Position numbers and translations under genes: made by a program. 64,000 bases of DNA from Sipunculus nudus (Eukaryota > Annelida > Sipuncula > Golfingiida > Sipunculidae). Location: the NCBI GenBank assembly GCA_026874595.1, contig CM049306.1, forward strand, positions 11,181,019 through 11,245,018, given 5' to 3'. The notes under the pieces are model-generated. The model was not told the DNA's origin and did no database searches. It saw nothing but the letters and a program-made list of their open reading frames with translations. Shown piece by piece: positions 15,964 through 28,701 of the stretch. The number at the start of each line of letters is the position of its first letter. The stretch's first letter is position 1.

Positions 15964-18107
15964 CAATGTTCATAAAGAGTATAAAGATTCTTACACCTGT
16001 GAGGGTCATCACAGATTCCTGAAAGAAGGGAGAGCTGAGTGGTCTGAACACATATATGCTTGAAAAATCATTTCAGAATCACTGATTTTGCAAATTTTAG
16101 TGGTTCATTTACCTTGAGGGTTATGGAAAATTCATCTTAGCTGAGAAATCTCTTGAACACATTTATCCTGGATAAGAAATATACTGCATATTGTCAATAC
16201 CGTCAGAGGGTGACAACATACATTCAACCCCCCCCCTTCAGGCTACTTGGTTTTGTCACCTATAAAATATAAGACTTTTGTTCCATGTCACTGACTGGTC
16301 CAGACCAGATGCTGATTGGGATTTGGTTTGGCCAAAACCATAATCATTAACTTTTAGGAAAGAGAATGAGTTCCTGTTCAGTTCAGCACAGACCTTGATT
16401 CAAAGCATTCCTATATCCCTAACAGGATGTTTGAAATTATAACTAAAATGACAACTTTTTATTTAGTTTGTTGTCAGTGTTAATTATTCTACCTAAATAA
16501 CTTAACTAATATTTAAGTTTGAATTAAGTGATTATATTTATTTGAATTATTCAATTTATTATATAACAACTGAACTAGTTTAAGCTGACTCACTGTGTTA
16601 ATAAGTGTATATATTTGATGCGGTTTGAAGGTAAAATAAATTGTTAGATGGATGACATATATAAGAATATAAGTATCAAATGAAGTTTTCAGTCCCCAGT
16701 TTTCAAAAATGGATATTCTTAACTTGTATTGATTTATGAACAGCTTCCATTCAAGTGAAAAATCCTGATTTCATGAAAACCAACCATTTATAACTTCTCT
16801 TATCAACATTTTCAACTATATATACTTATATATTCATATTTTTATTATATATCTTAACATATAAAATAAAATTTTTCACACAACTTGGTTTATTATTTTC
16901 ATGTCTTAACCTTATGGTATATAATGTTTACTCTAAAAGCCTGCTCTAGTCTGCCATGGAATCTCAATCAGGAGGTGCTTCAGACTAGATCCAGATTGGG
17001 GTAAAGGCCAGACTGAATCCCGATCGGGAATCGGTCCAGCCCAGATCCTGATCGAGATATGGTCTGGACAAAACCCTGATCAGGATCTAGTCTGGACAAG
17101 GGCTGGACCAGATCCCGATTGGGGTTTTGGCCGAACCAAATCCTGATTGGGATCTGGTCTGGACCAATCGCCAATTGGTCCAAACTGGGATCTGGGCCTT
17201 GACATATACATGTATAGTAGATAAACTGTTATCAGCATCATCACTGGTAACATATCTGTACCTAAACCAGCCAGTTCAACTAATTAAGTCACATCATTTT
17301 CAACATGCTAATTACTGATAATATTCATCCATAGTATCTTCTCAAGTAGAAAGGCTATGCTTTCTCCCTGTTTGTGTGTTAGGATATTTTATCTGGCTGT
17401 GAGGGAGTGATCTATAAATCAAAGGCTGGTTATGTCACAAAGGAGTGGGTTTCTTAATAACAACATAACCATTTCTGAGCCAGATTTCTGCCTGTTAACT
17501 TCTGTTCTGGTTCAGATCAGTGTAAGGATATGATATGAAGCTGCCTTGATTCAATTATCTCAGATCCATTATATTCCTCTTTCTTACACATCATGTAGTG
17601 CTCTGTAAATAAGCTTGCTGACCATTGACAGTGCAAACAGTGGTCTGCTGTACCTGTGTTGTGAGTCTGACGAATAGTTTACTGCATGAGCAGGTTGTAA
17701 ACAGATTACTTATATGTTACTCTTGATTGTTACTACACAGAAATGCATGGTGCAAACTTACAAAAAGATTTATATATTCATAATCAGTATAATTAAATGA
17801 TTAAAATTGTACATTCAAAAAATTTTAAAATCTTTAATTTTTTAGGACCTCAAAGAAACTTCAGTCTACATCATATAACAATAAGCTAAAGAATTTTTTT
17901 GTCAACTTGACATGGAACATAAAAAAAAATTCCTATACTGAGATCATACTGATGTTGTGTCATGGATAACATTAGAACAGATCTGCTGAAGTTAATCCTT
18001 TTTTTTTATAAAATCTATATTACTCCATAAATATTATAATGCCATGTATAACCATGTTAAATCTGAAAGATAAAGTCTATTAATCAAAATTAATCATGTT
18101 ACATTTT
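15964..18107. other. Intron with CCAGA/TCTGG minisatellite
   Basis: Mostly unique. A short C9 run lies at 16230-16238. A degenerate minisatellite is given separately (16929-17210); an outlying copy of its phrase (CTGGTCCAGACCAGATGC, then 'tgattgggatttgg') is at about 16289-16325. No gene or RNA recognised. Confidence 0.55.
16929..17210. repeat. Degenerate ~30-bp minisatellite of CCAGATC-CTGATCGGGATCTGG units
   Basis: About eight short units alternate 'ccagatcc', 'ctgatcgggat' and 'ctggtctgg', so that much of the array is locally self-complementary. It ends at TCTGGGCCTTGACATATACA (17191-17210). Open frames on both strands (16980-17183 minus, 17127-17318 plus) come from this repeat. Confidence 0.8.
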
Positions 18108-19522
18108 AACAAGGGACCCATGGGTCACGGCGCTCAGCTGAAGTTTGAAATTTTTGCAAATGCCATATATGCAAAATATTCTATTGTAATGTTTTTCATT
18201 TATATAAGCATATGAGAACCTACAAGGAAAGGGGCCCTCCTACTTGGTTTTAGTAAAGTTCTAAATATATGACTGCAAACTAATACTCTGACAAGACTGT
18301 CATGAAGAAAAACAGTAAAAGTTTTGAGATACTGTGATGCATATGAATGATTTACAGATGGACAGGCAAGTGGACAGAATGGACTAATACCTTTATTTCA
18401 CTTTCAAGGGAATAATGCATTTAAGTTTATATATAAGCCTACTTTTTAAAGCATATCCACTTTAGTCAATTTCACACCTGGTGAAGTTTTCACTCTTCTG
18501 AAGTAAGAATTTACTTATCTGATAAACATCTACACTTTCATAGCAATACACCACTTTGTGGACACAATTAAATGTGCACTTTAATCATTGTAACCCTGGT
18601 GGTACAATTCAAAATCTAAAATGTAGCATAGCCAAGAATAAAAGAAAATACAGAAAATTATAACATTCATCTAGTTAATGCACCATCTGGGGAGGGGGGG
18701 TGCAGGGCAGAGGGAAAGCCTGCTAGTAGTGGCCAAGCTGAGCCAAGGCAAGCTGCCTGGGGTGCGTTACATAATGCAAGTGAAGGCTGTGTTACTAGGT
18801 GGGCTAGATGTAAACAACACTTGACATGGTGTATGAAAACTTGAATAAAAGCTACTCTTTTCAATCAATTCCTTTGAAATAAATCAACAGTGCTTACAGG
18901 GAAAAAACGTGCCATAGCCAAAGTTGGACAAAATTTAAGGTATTGATTTTTTATTTATGCTAATAACTTGAAAAATTTGCAAAATTCTGATATAATTTTG
19001 GGTAAACTATTGAATCTTGATTAAATAATGTTATATTCCTGAAAAAAGTCTCCAGCTTCAGCAATTCTCATGTTAGGTGAGTAAATATATTTCCTAATTT
19101 TTTAAAAATTACATTATATTTTGGCCCATAACTTCAAAATAAAACCCAATACTGACCTAATTTTTGGTATGTTCATAGAAAATGTATGGAAAAATATGAA
19201 TACTAAATATGATCAAAAACAGATCAGTGGTTTTGATATTAGGCAGTCTTAAAGTGTAACAATGGCTTTTTTATGGAAAACGGAGGTTTTTCTTTAATAT
19301 CTTGAAGGAACGAAGTCCTAATGACCCAATTTTTGGTATGGTAGGAGATTCTGGGGACATCTAATGGTATGCAAAATTTTGGATTGGTAGGTCCAACGGT
19401 TTTAAAACGTGCCCTGTTAACGGATGGACGGCTGGACGGACAGATGGCCGGACGGACGGACAGACGACGGACTAAGGACCACGACTATAGCTCAGATGAC
19501 TTATAGTCAGCTGAGCTAAAAA
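18108..19522 (+). mobile_element. Complete family 1 element (1,415 bp), non-autonomous
   Basis: The head at 18108 is AACAAGGGACCCATGGGTCA, then CGGCGCTCAGCTG, including the perfect palindrome GACCCATGGGTC. The tail contains AGCTCAGATGACT, TAT and AGTCAGCTGAGCT, a 13-bp stem with one mismatch, then AAAAA ending at 19522. A GGAC-rich microsatellite (about 19427-19470) lies just before the tail. The body shares a segment (18465-18900, with 'gtgcagggcagag') with 31965-32460, and one ~670-bp monomer ('gccatagccaaagttggacaaaatttaagg' region through 'cctaatgacccaatttttggtatggtagg') with the nest at 26-35 kb. No coding capacity. Confidence 0.85.
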
Positions 19523-20060
19523 CAGTGTCATACCTCAAAATTAACCATGTTTTGTCCCAAATATTCTAAAATGTCATATCTCTAGAATTAACAATGCTAT
19601 ATCTTAAAATACATGTAATAACCAAGAGTTAAGTATGTCATTAAATTCTAAATGCATGTCATATCTCTGAGTTACCAATAATATATATCTCAAAATCCAT
19701 ATAATTTCCCAGATTTAACCATATCATGTATATTTCAAAATTCATGCCATATCTCAGAGTTAAAAAATTATATATAACATCTCAAAATAAATGTCTTATC
19801 TCAGAGTTAACCATGTTATGTTTCAAAATCTTTGTTTACCTATCTTAGAGTTAACCTTGTCATATCTCAGAATCATCATAATATCATCTGAGTTAACATT
19901 TCATATTTCAAAATTCATGCAATATCTCAGAGTTAACAAAGTTATATGTTACTACTCAAAATAAATGTCTTATCTGAGATAACCATTTCATATCTCAAAA
20001 TCCATGTCATATCTCAAAATCCACAATGTATCTCAGCATCAGCCATGTCATACATTATAT
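19523..20060. repeat. AT-rich degenerate ~40-bp tandem repeat
   Basis: Roughly a dozen diverged units alternate 'catatctcaaaat' and 'catatctcagagttaacca'. It begins immediately after the family 1 tail. No terminal signals or genes. Confidence 0.75.
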
Positions 20061-21984
20061 TTACAGAATATGATCAGTTAATAAATCTTTTTATTTTGCA
20101 ACAAGTATGATTCCCCTTGCAAAGCCTTGACTTACATATCCCCAGAAATCCAGGCACACAAGGTTCATGTGGCACAGACAGTACAGGAAACTTTCAAAAC
20201 CTACCCGTTTCTCCTATTCCAGTATCAACAGTTTCAAATATCTGTAATTTTTTTTCTACAGATTGGACACAAACAAGCTTCTTAGGCACAGTCAGGTGGT
20301 TATTATTTAAAACAAATCCATGTGTATTTTACTTAGAAATATTTCCATGATACTTTATAGGAAAATTGAGCATATTACTATTGTTTGGCATTATAGAAAT
20401 AAGCATTCAAGACCTCATAACAAATTTTTTTCCAAACAAGATATCAGCGCCTGGGTGGCTGTGTCACTTGTATAAGGATTCTGAACGACACTGCATAATA
20501 TATGCCACAAGTAATACTCCTAAATTTCAGATTTTCAAAATAAAAACCTAGGAAAAAACAAGATGATGCCAAGGTAATGGAGACAGAATCAACCTTGACA
20601 GCACAGTTAATTTTCACCTGATGTATCCGGGGGAGGTTTGACATAAAGCAGTTACTTCTTCAGAGGTGGAAGCTGTTCTTCAGAACACTTGAAGATCCTG
20701 CACTCACAGACTGATATGTTGGAGCAAAATGCTAACAAACACATTCACATCATACAATCAGATCAACAGTATCAAAAGGAGAAAAATATGGGGTTTTTTC
20801 TATGAGACCCCTAGGTAGCATGAACAATAAACAACTTGATCTGAGCTGAACATTGCATACCTTACATGCCCCATTGGTTTTGTACCAGAATCAGACAGTG
20901 ATTCACTTGTTAAACTTGCCTGCGCTAGTAGGGATTAGCCTGTGCTAGTAGGGATTAGCACTACTCTTGATTACAAACCAAAGGTAAATAATTCTCTCTT
21001 TTTTTTCATGAATGGAGAATGCTCACAGACTTCAATTTCAAATTAGAAATAAAAAGAAGAGCCCTTGATCAATTATTCAGTTCATGTTCATCTGCTGTGA
21101 GAATGTTCCTCTGCAAGGAGAATGCTCATTTTGTAATTTTATGTTTATCTGCTAGGACAGTTTTAATTATATATTCATCTGCAAATACTAAAATATTCCA
21201 TTTATCTACATAGCAAATGTACAGAGACTGTACTGTAATTTTCTGTTCTTCTGCAAGAATAACACTCCAAGATTTTAATATATTTTCTTCGAGGAGAATG
21301 TCAAGAAACAGTCAATATCTTTTGATCCAGGTTATTCAGACATTGTCATTCTTTTCAGTTTCTATAAAAGGAGAATGTTCAGATACTGTCACCAATATTG
21401 CTTTGTAAGGTGAATGTTCAAAGACTGTAATTTTATGTCAATCTGCAATGAGATGCTCAATGCCATTTTTATTTTTATTGAGAATGTTCAGTAACAATGA
21501 GAGTGCACTGAAGGAGATTGGGATTGTGCCGCTTCATCAGTTCTTTTGATTCATTTTAATATGTTCATGTTTTCATATTGTACCCTGGTTTAAGCCATGT
21601 TCAATGCATATCTGAAAACAAAGGAATGGCCTTATACCAACATGATTACTGGCCTTGTTGTAAGCTAAATGTTTAATGGATGAAAAGGAGTTCCTAGTCA
21701 TAAACTGGCTGGTGTTTTCATGCATTGTTAATATTGGGTATTTAATTATGTACAATGTTACTCCTTGCCAGGCACCTATCTCTCTCTCGCTCTTTCCCAC
21801 TCTCTCCCTCACCTTAATTATCCTGCATCCATACACAGGTCGTCCCTAAATATATCCCTATTTACTTTGTTACTATAAAGAATGTCAAGGTAGCTTAAAT
21901 ACATCAACATAACATGAACTGCTACATATAAAGTATGGGGAATAAATGCATTACTTTTATGATGGCAAAAGAATTTCAAATATA
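20061..21984. other. Intron with a loose ~60-bp repeat
   Basis: Unique AT-rich sequence to about 21000. From about 21010 to 21500 diverged units contain 'gagaatgttcag', 'actgtaattttatg' and 'tcatctgc' at irregular spacing near 60 bp. The phrase 'gcctg-gctagtagggattag' is duplicated at 20917-20960. No coding exon recognised on either strand. Confidence 0.55.
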
Positions 21985-22561
21985 AACAAGGCCTACAGGC
22001 CTTATGCAAACCTGTGCAATGGGATTTTCACCAGGTATAATGCTTCAATGCTGGACCATTACTTTTCAAGAACACGTGTAACATGTATATGAACAATGCA
22101 AGTACTAAACACTTTGAACAAGAAACAATTACACTAACATCACTGCTGAAATTGCTAGACTGAGTGAACTTTTGACCTGAACCTGGCTGCACTGAATGAA
22201 CTCTTGACCTGTTGCATAATCTGACACAGTTGGCAGTCTGCCAAAGCTATAAATAGATCCAGGCTCAACAATGGTGCCAAATCTGATGCAGTGGACAGTC
22301 TGCCAAAACTATAAATAGGATGTAGCTACTGCACCGAGTGAACTCTTGACCCGTACCTGGCTGCACTTCTTCCAATCCTGGCACTATGCCAAACTATTTA
22401 TAGAGCTGACATCATCTTGGCTAATGACCAACACTAAGGCACTGGCAATCTGCCAATGGTAAACCAAGTGCTGCCATCTGTACACAAAAGTGGTCCCTAC
22501 TTGAAATAACTTTGAAATGAATTTTCCCAAAACAAAATGCTTATCAGATGACTTTTTATTA
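21985..22561 (+). mobile_element. Truncated family 2 element with TATA module
   Basis: A family 2 head at 21985 (one or two substitutions in the arm) is followed after about 150 bp directly by the 'ctgcactgaatgaactcttgacc' module (22150-22505). The palindrome arrays and the right end are missing. It is broken by another family 2 head at 22562. GCTATAAATAG is at about 22245 and a variant at 22308. Confidence 0.75.
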
Positions 22562-25500
22562 AACAAGGCCTACAGGCCTAATGCGAACCTGTGCAATGAG
22601 ATTACACCAGGTATAATGCTTCAATGCTGGACCATTACTTTTCAAGAACATGTGTAACATGTATATGAACAATGCAAGTACTAAACACTTAGAACAAGAA
22701 ACAATTAAATAAACATCACTGCTGCAATTCTGCCATGGGTGCACACAACACAAAACCTAGAATATGGGTAGTCAACAAGCGACTACGTGTATCCGCCACA
22801 ATCAGAGTAGGAAAGGTGAAGTGAGGCATGGATTGAGTGGCAAGGGGAAATAGAGTGAGGTGTGTTGCATAATAGCCTGGATGTGTGCAGCCGAAATGTG
22901 TATGTAGGTTGCACAATATACCACAAAATCCAGAAAGCTGTCCAAGATGTATAAACATGAATATTTTTAGGCAGATATGTCAAACCACTGCTGAGATATG
23001 AGTGATTTTATCCCACAGCAAACAAATAGATGGACGCTGTGCAAAAATGATTGCAGGTAGCGCCACCAGTTTTGCGTATGATAAAGAGCTATGTGAGATC
23101 TATAAACATGCAAAATTTTTGCAAAATCGGTCAAATGGTTCCTGAGATATGAGCTTGGATGTCTGCAGCGTAAATTTGAATGTAGGTGGTGCCACCTGGC
23201 ATAAAATCAAGAAAGCTGTCAAGGATGTATAAACCTGCAAAATATCAGGTGGATAAGTCAAACCACTGCCGAGATATGAGTGATTTTATCCCATGGCAAA
23301 CAAACAGATCGACACTGTGCAAAAATGGTTGCAGGTGGCACCACCAGTTTTGCGTATGATAAAGAGCTATGGGAGATCTATACACATGCAAAATTTTGGC
23401 CCAACTGGTCAAATGGTTCCCGAGATATAAGCTTGGATGTCTGCAGCTTAAACGTGAATGTAGGTGGCGCCACCTGTCATAAAATCAAGAAAGCTGTCAA
23501 GGATGTATACACATGAAAAATTTCAGGTGGATAAGTCCAAGTAATGCAGAGATATGAATGTTTTTATCCCAAGGTAGATAAACAGATGGACGCTGTGCAA
23601 AAATGGTTGCAGGTGGCACCACTATTTTTAGTGCATATTATAAAGCTTTCCAAGGGCTACATTTGTGCAAAATCTTTAGCCTTATCGGTCAAACGGTTCC
23701 AGAGATAAGTGGGTTTACGTGTGGAAACAGACGCACAAATGGATGCTGGGCAGAGAGGAAAGGTCAGAGGTCAACAAAAAATGAGGGCGCAGCAGTTCAC
23801 AGCCCAGTGGTTATGGAGAAGTTCTCCGGAAACCTATGCGGCGATGTTTTGGCGGATACAATGATTGTAGCTTGCACCACCAGTCTTATATACAACGAAG
23901 AGATACATATGCCCAATGTCAGACTGATATGTCAAACCCCTCCTGTGAAATAAGCAGGGACATACACTGTGCAAAAATTATTGTAGGTGGCGCCACCAGT
24001 CTTGTACACTATAAAGCTACCCAATATGTATAAACATACCCCATTTTAGGCTGATGTATCAAATTCAGCTGTAGAAATAAGCAGGCGCATACACTGCAAA
24101 AGTCAATGTAGGTGGCACCACCTGTCTTGTAAATGAGAATACCATCAAAGACACATAGACATATATCAGTCCAATACATCAAACTTCCCAAGAGTTTGAT
24201 GCACTGGGCTGACAAGTCTTAGGTGAGTAAGGCAGTTGCCCCCGAGTGACCTGTGACAAATTGCTGCCTCAAGCTACTGCACTGAGTGAACTCTTGACCT
24301 GCACCTGGCTAGACTGAGTGAACTTTTGACCTGTACTTGGCTGCACTGAGTGAGCTCTTGACCTGTTGCATAATGTGACACAGCTGTCAGTCTGCCAAAG
24401 CTAAAAATAGAATCAGGCTGAACTTTGGTGCCAAATATGATGCAGTGAGCAGTCTGCCAAAGCTATAAATAGAATGCAGCTACTGCACTGAGTGAACTCT
24501 TGACCTATACCTGGCTGCACTTCTTCCAATCCTGGCACTGTGCCAAAACTATTTATAGAGCTGACATCATCTTGGCTAATGGCCAACATCAAGGCACTGG
24601 CAATCTGCCAATGGTAAACCAAGTGCTGCCATCTGTACACAAAAGTGGTCCCTACTTGAAATAACTTTAAAATTTATTTTCCCAATACAAAATGCTTTTC
24701 AGCTGACTTTTTATAAAAAAGAAATCAGGAATTTATGTAAAATTATTATGCATGAATACTGAATGCAAAATTAAAATACAGATATATATCATTGATGGCA
24801 AATTCTTGAATTAAGTTGAGTAGGGATACCAACAATTTATAATCCACGTACAGTTGTCTTTATATAGCCACAGAGAGCTGTATATCCATGATTGTAACAC
24901 TGTCTGGTATGATGAATAACTTAAATCATAAATCTAAATTTTTTTAAAGCTTTTAAAAAAACTTTTTTGTCAAAATTAACCAACTATAACCTGAAATCTA
25001 AATGTCTAGTGGCATAATGTAATAGATACTGATAAACTGGTGCCAAGCTAGATGTAACAGCATCACACAGCTAACATATATGGTAAAATGACTCAATTCA
25101 ATCTCCATAATTCAGCCAAAAATCATTCATGTGGAATCCATTAATGACAATTATTATAAGAATTATTGTAGGGATTATTCTTGTAAAATATTTAACAAAT
25201 TGGCTTCAGTGGCATCAGTCGAAAAATGTTTCGCAAGTTTATAACCCATATAGGAAGATACAGCAAACTGGCTAAGTTCAGCTTCCCGTAACTCAGCCAA
25301 AAAGCACTGAACCTAACCATTTGAACAAACTTGAATTATCAACATCTGAGGATAATTAATGTGTAAGATTTAAGAATTTGGCCCAGTGGTTTTTGAGAAG
25401 ATCATCTTTGTAGCCACTGAGCTAAAATGGGCTGTTATGGAAAATGACTAAATTCAGCTTCCCATTACTTAGCCAAAAGTCACTGAAAAGAGACCATTTG

Positions 25501-25987
25501 AACAAACTTTAGAAAGCACTACCCTAGGATCATTTCTGTGCGATATTAAACATTTTGGCCATATGGTTAGAGAGAATAAGTTTTTTGTAGCCCTCATTGT
25601 GATACAGGCATTAATGACCCAGAACAAAAAAGGCCAATGCAGGTGGCGCCACCAATACCTCAATTTCAGATATGACCTATGTGACCAACATTGGCATAAA
25701 ATTTGGTGATGATAGCTCCAGCTGTTTCTGAGATTTTAAATTTTAATATGCTCTTTTGCACAGTTTACAAAGTTCAACCTCCTGTAACTCGGCCAAAAAT
25801 CGCCAATCTGGAACCATTCGAACAAACTTGAGAAAGATTGTTCCAGGGATCATTTCTGTGAAATATTGGACAATTTGGCTGGACAGTTTCAGAGAAGAAG
25901 ATTTTTAAAGTTTTTTTTAGCTTTTTCTCTATAAAATCTAAGAAAATGCAGTTAGAAAAAAAAATAAACAAAATCCGATATAGATTT
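22562..25987 (+). mobile_element. Family 2 element lacking its right terminus (3.4 kb)
   Basis: Head at 22562. The hairpin-start module is at about 22766, palindrome dimers at 23050-23640, a second palindrome set at 23860-24120, the TATA module at 24270-24660, then the 'gccaaaaat-gaaccattcgaacaaact' units to 25985. Module order matches the complete copy at 12991-15963. The body stops within 'aacaaaatccgatatag' at about 25984 and is replaced by family 1-nest sequence ('taactaacaaattcc'). A family 2 right end resumes at 27647-28217. Confidence 0.8.
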
Positions 25988-27646
25988 ATAACTAACAAAT
26001 TCCTTTTCTATTTTTCTTTAATTTGTTATTAAAAACCAATAAAAATTTATTAATTTATTGTTTATTGTTATGTTGTTGGTTAAAACTACTAGATGAGTTG
26101 GTTTGGACACCTGGATCAACTGTTGCTGGCCATTATATAATAAGCTGCCTGGAGCCCCAGTTTATGCCTCGCCTCAAGCATGCATAATTTGCTGAAAGTT
26201 CAACAAGGTCAACATACAGGTGACTCAAGAGGTGCTACAGAGAGCCAAGGTCTGACATGGTCTCATAAAAACATTAATAAAAGCTACAATTTTTGGCCAA
26301 TTTCTTTCAGCTTTTTAAACTAAAAAGCTGAAATCTTTATGTGTGCATGATATGAAAATTATATCAACAGTGCTCACAGGAAACAAACATGCCATGGTCA
26401 CAGTTGGGCAAAATTTAAGGTACTAATTTTATATTTATACTAATAACTTATAAAATTTGAAAAATTCAGAACTAATTTTGGGTATTCAATTGAATTTTGA
26501 TTAAATAATGTTACATCCCTGACAAAAAATCTCTAGCTTCAGCAATCCTCTTGTTAAGGGAGTAAATATATTTCTTGATTTTTTACAAAGTGCATTATGT
26601 TTGGGCCCATAACTTAAAACAATTACGCAATACTGACATCATTTCTGGTATGTGCATAGAGAATGTATAGAAAAATATGTATATTATATATGATCAAAGT
26701 CAGATCAGTGGTTTTGATATTAGGCAGTCTTGAAGTGTAACAATGGGTTTTAAATGGAAAAATGAAGTTTTTCATTAATATCTCGAAGGTGTTATGTCCT
26801 AGTGACCAAATTCTTGGCATGGTAGGGGATTTTGGAGACATCTAATTGCATGCCAAATTTTAGGAACTGAGAGCTGAAGCTGGGGAGCTGAGCTCTTGCA
26901 AACTGCATGACACTAGCTTGATGTAAACAATATGTTACATGGTGCTTGAAAACTTAATAAAATCTACAGTTTTTGATCAACTGGTTTCAAATTTTTTGGT
27001 GTTTACAGACAAAATGCTAAAAAAAAACATGCTGTGAAAATTAAATCCACAGTACTTACAGGAAAAAAACGTGCCATGGTCAAAGTTGGGCAAAATTTAA
27101 GGTACCATTTTTTTATTTTTGTTAATATTTTAAAAACTTTAAAAGATTTTGATCTAATTTTGGGTATACAATTTAATTTTGATTAATTAAAGTTATATTA
27201 CTGGAAAAAAAGTTTATAGCTTTAACATATTTAAGTGATCAAATATCTTTCCTGATTTTTACACAATGCATTATGTTTGGGCCCATAACTTTTTAACTTT
27301 TTATTTACATAATACAGACATAATTTATGGCATGTACATAGGAACTATATAGAGGAATAATTATGGTAAATATGAGGAAAAACAGATGAGTGGTTTTGAT
27401 ATAAGGCAGTCCATAAGTGTAAAAATAGGTTTTTAATAAAAAATTGAGGTTTTTCCTTAATTTCTAAAAGGAGCGAAGTCGCAAAGACCCAGTTTTCGGC
27501 TTGGTAGGAGATCTTGGGGACATCTAACATTATGCCGAATTTTGGATTCCTAGGTCTTACGGTTTCTAAACGTGCCACATCTACGGACGGACAGACAATG
27601 GACCACGACTATAGCTCAGATGACTTATAGTCAGCTGAGCTAAAAA
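25988..27646 (+). mobile_element. Family 1 element: two ~673-bp monomers and intact right end
   Basis: Starts with the last ~50 bp of the 1-kb unit seen at 29670-30734, then two monomers anchored by 'gtgccatggtca' at about 26390 and 27066. They end with a short GGAC run (about 27584) and the tail hairpin AGCTCAGATGACT / AGTCAGCTGAGCT plus AAAAA at 27646. It sits between two parts of family 2 sequence, so it either inserted there or the flanks recombined; the duplicated family 2 units on both sides prevent a clean call. Confidence 0.75.
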
Positions 27647-28217
27647 GTACTCCCCTAGGATCATTTCTGTGGGATATTAAACAATGTGGCCATATGGTTT
27701 CAGAGAAGAAGTTCTTTGTGGCCCTCCATATGATACAGGCACAGATGGCCCCAGTACAAAAAAGGCTGCTGCAGGTGGCGTCACCAATACCTCAATTTCA
27801 GATATGATTCATGTGACCAACATTGGCATAAATTTGGTGATGATAGCTCGAGCTGTTTCAGAAATTTTAGTATGCTTTTCTGGACAGATGACTAAGTTCA
27901 ACCTCCTGTAACTCGGCCAAAAATCATGGACCTTAAACCATTAGAACAAACTTGAGAGAGATTGTTCCAGGGATTATTTCTGGAAATAACTGGACAATTT
28001 GGCTGGACAGTTTTTGAGAAGATTTTTTTAAGCTTTTTTAGTTTTTCCCTATAAAATCTAAGAAAATGCAGTTTGAAAAAAATAAACAAAATCTGACAGA
28101 GCTTTTTAGATGACTGATCATTTGCAAAAAATTTGTGATGCTAGCTCCTGCCATTTGTGAGATAGCTATGGTTTATGTACAGACCCCGCACCATCGCATA
28201 AGCTCACAGGTTCACTA
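27647..28217 (+). mobile_element. Family 2 right end
   Basis: A near copy of the 25520-25987 units followed by the family 2 terminal block: 'gtgatgctagctcctgcc', 'gagatagctatgg', 'accatcgcataagctcacagg' and a truncated arm TTCACT. One palindrome core is mutated to GGTGGCGTCACC (about 27775). Confidence 0.75.
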
Positions 28218-28509
28218 TCAACTCAGTGATCAATGCCCAAAACAATATATGTGGAAAGAACGTGTTTTTTATTATGATGAAACCACCTAAGTTGGAAACC
28301 TCCCTTTACTCTGAATACATCATAAATATAAAATTTTCTTATAAAATTCTGCAAATGTAAATCCAGAATATTTACATATAACCTTTCAAAGCATGACCAT
28401 TTGATTTTAAAATGACATTTTGCCTACCAAGTAGTTCATTATGTTGTCATATTTTAATACAACAGCACATTTGGGACTTTGTACTGCTATATGATTTGCT
28501 TCATAACAT
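28218..28509. other. Unique intron stretch
   Basis: AT-rich sequence between the family 2 right end and the left terminus of the TIR transposon. Nothing recognised. Confidence 0.5.
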
Positions 28510-28701
28510 ATACCGTATTCGACGTAATAAGCGCCCTGGGTGCTCTCAAAATTAAATTTTTCCAAATTTTTTTATACCCTAATAAGCCCCCCCCCCCCCC
28601 CCAACATCTGCCAACTTCCAAAGTGCATTACAATCCTCCAATTTAATACTGCGGCTTGTGTACACGTGTTTGACTTCACAGCACATTCAGGACAATTTAG
28701 A

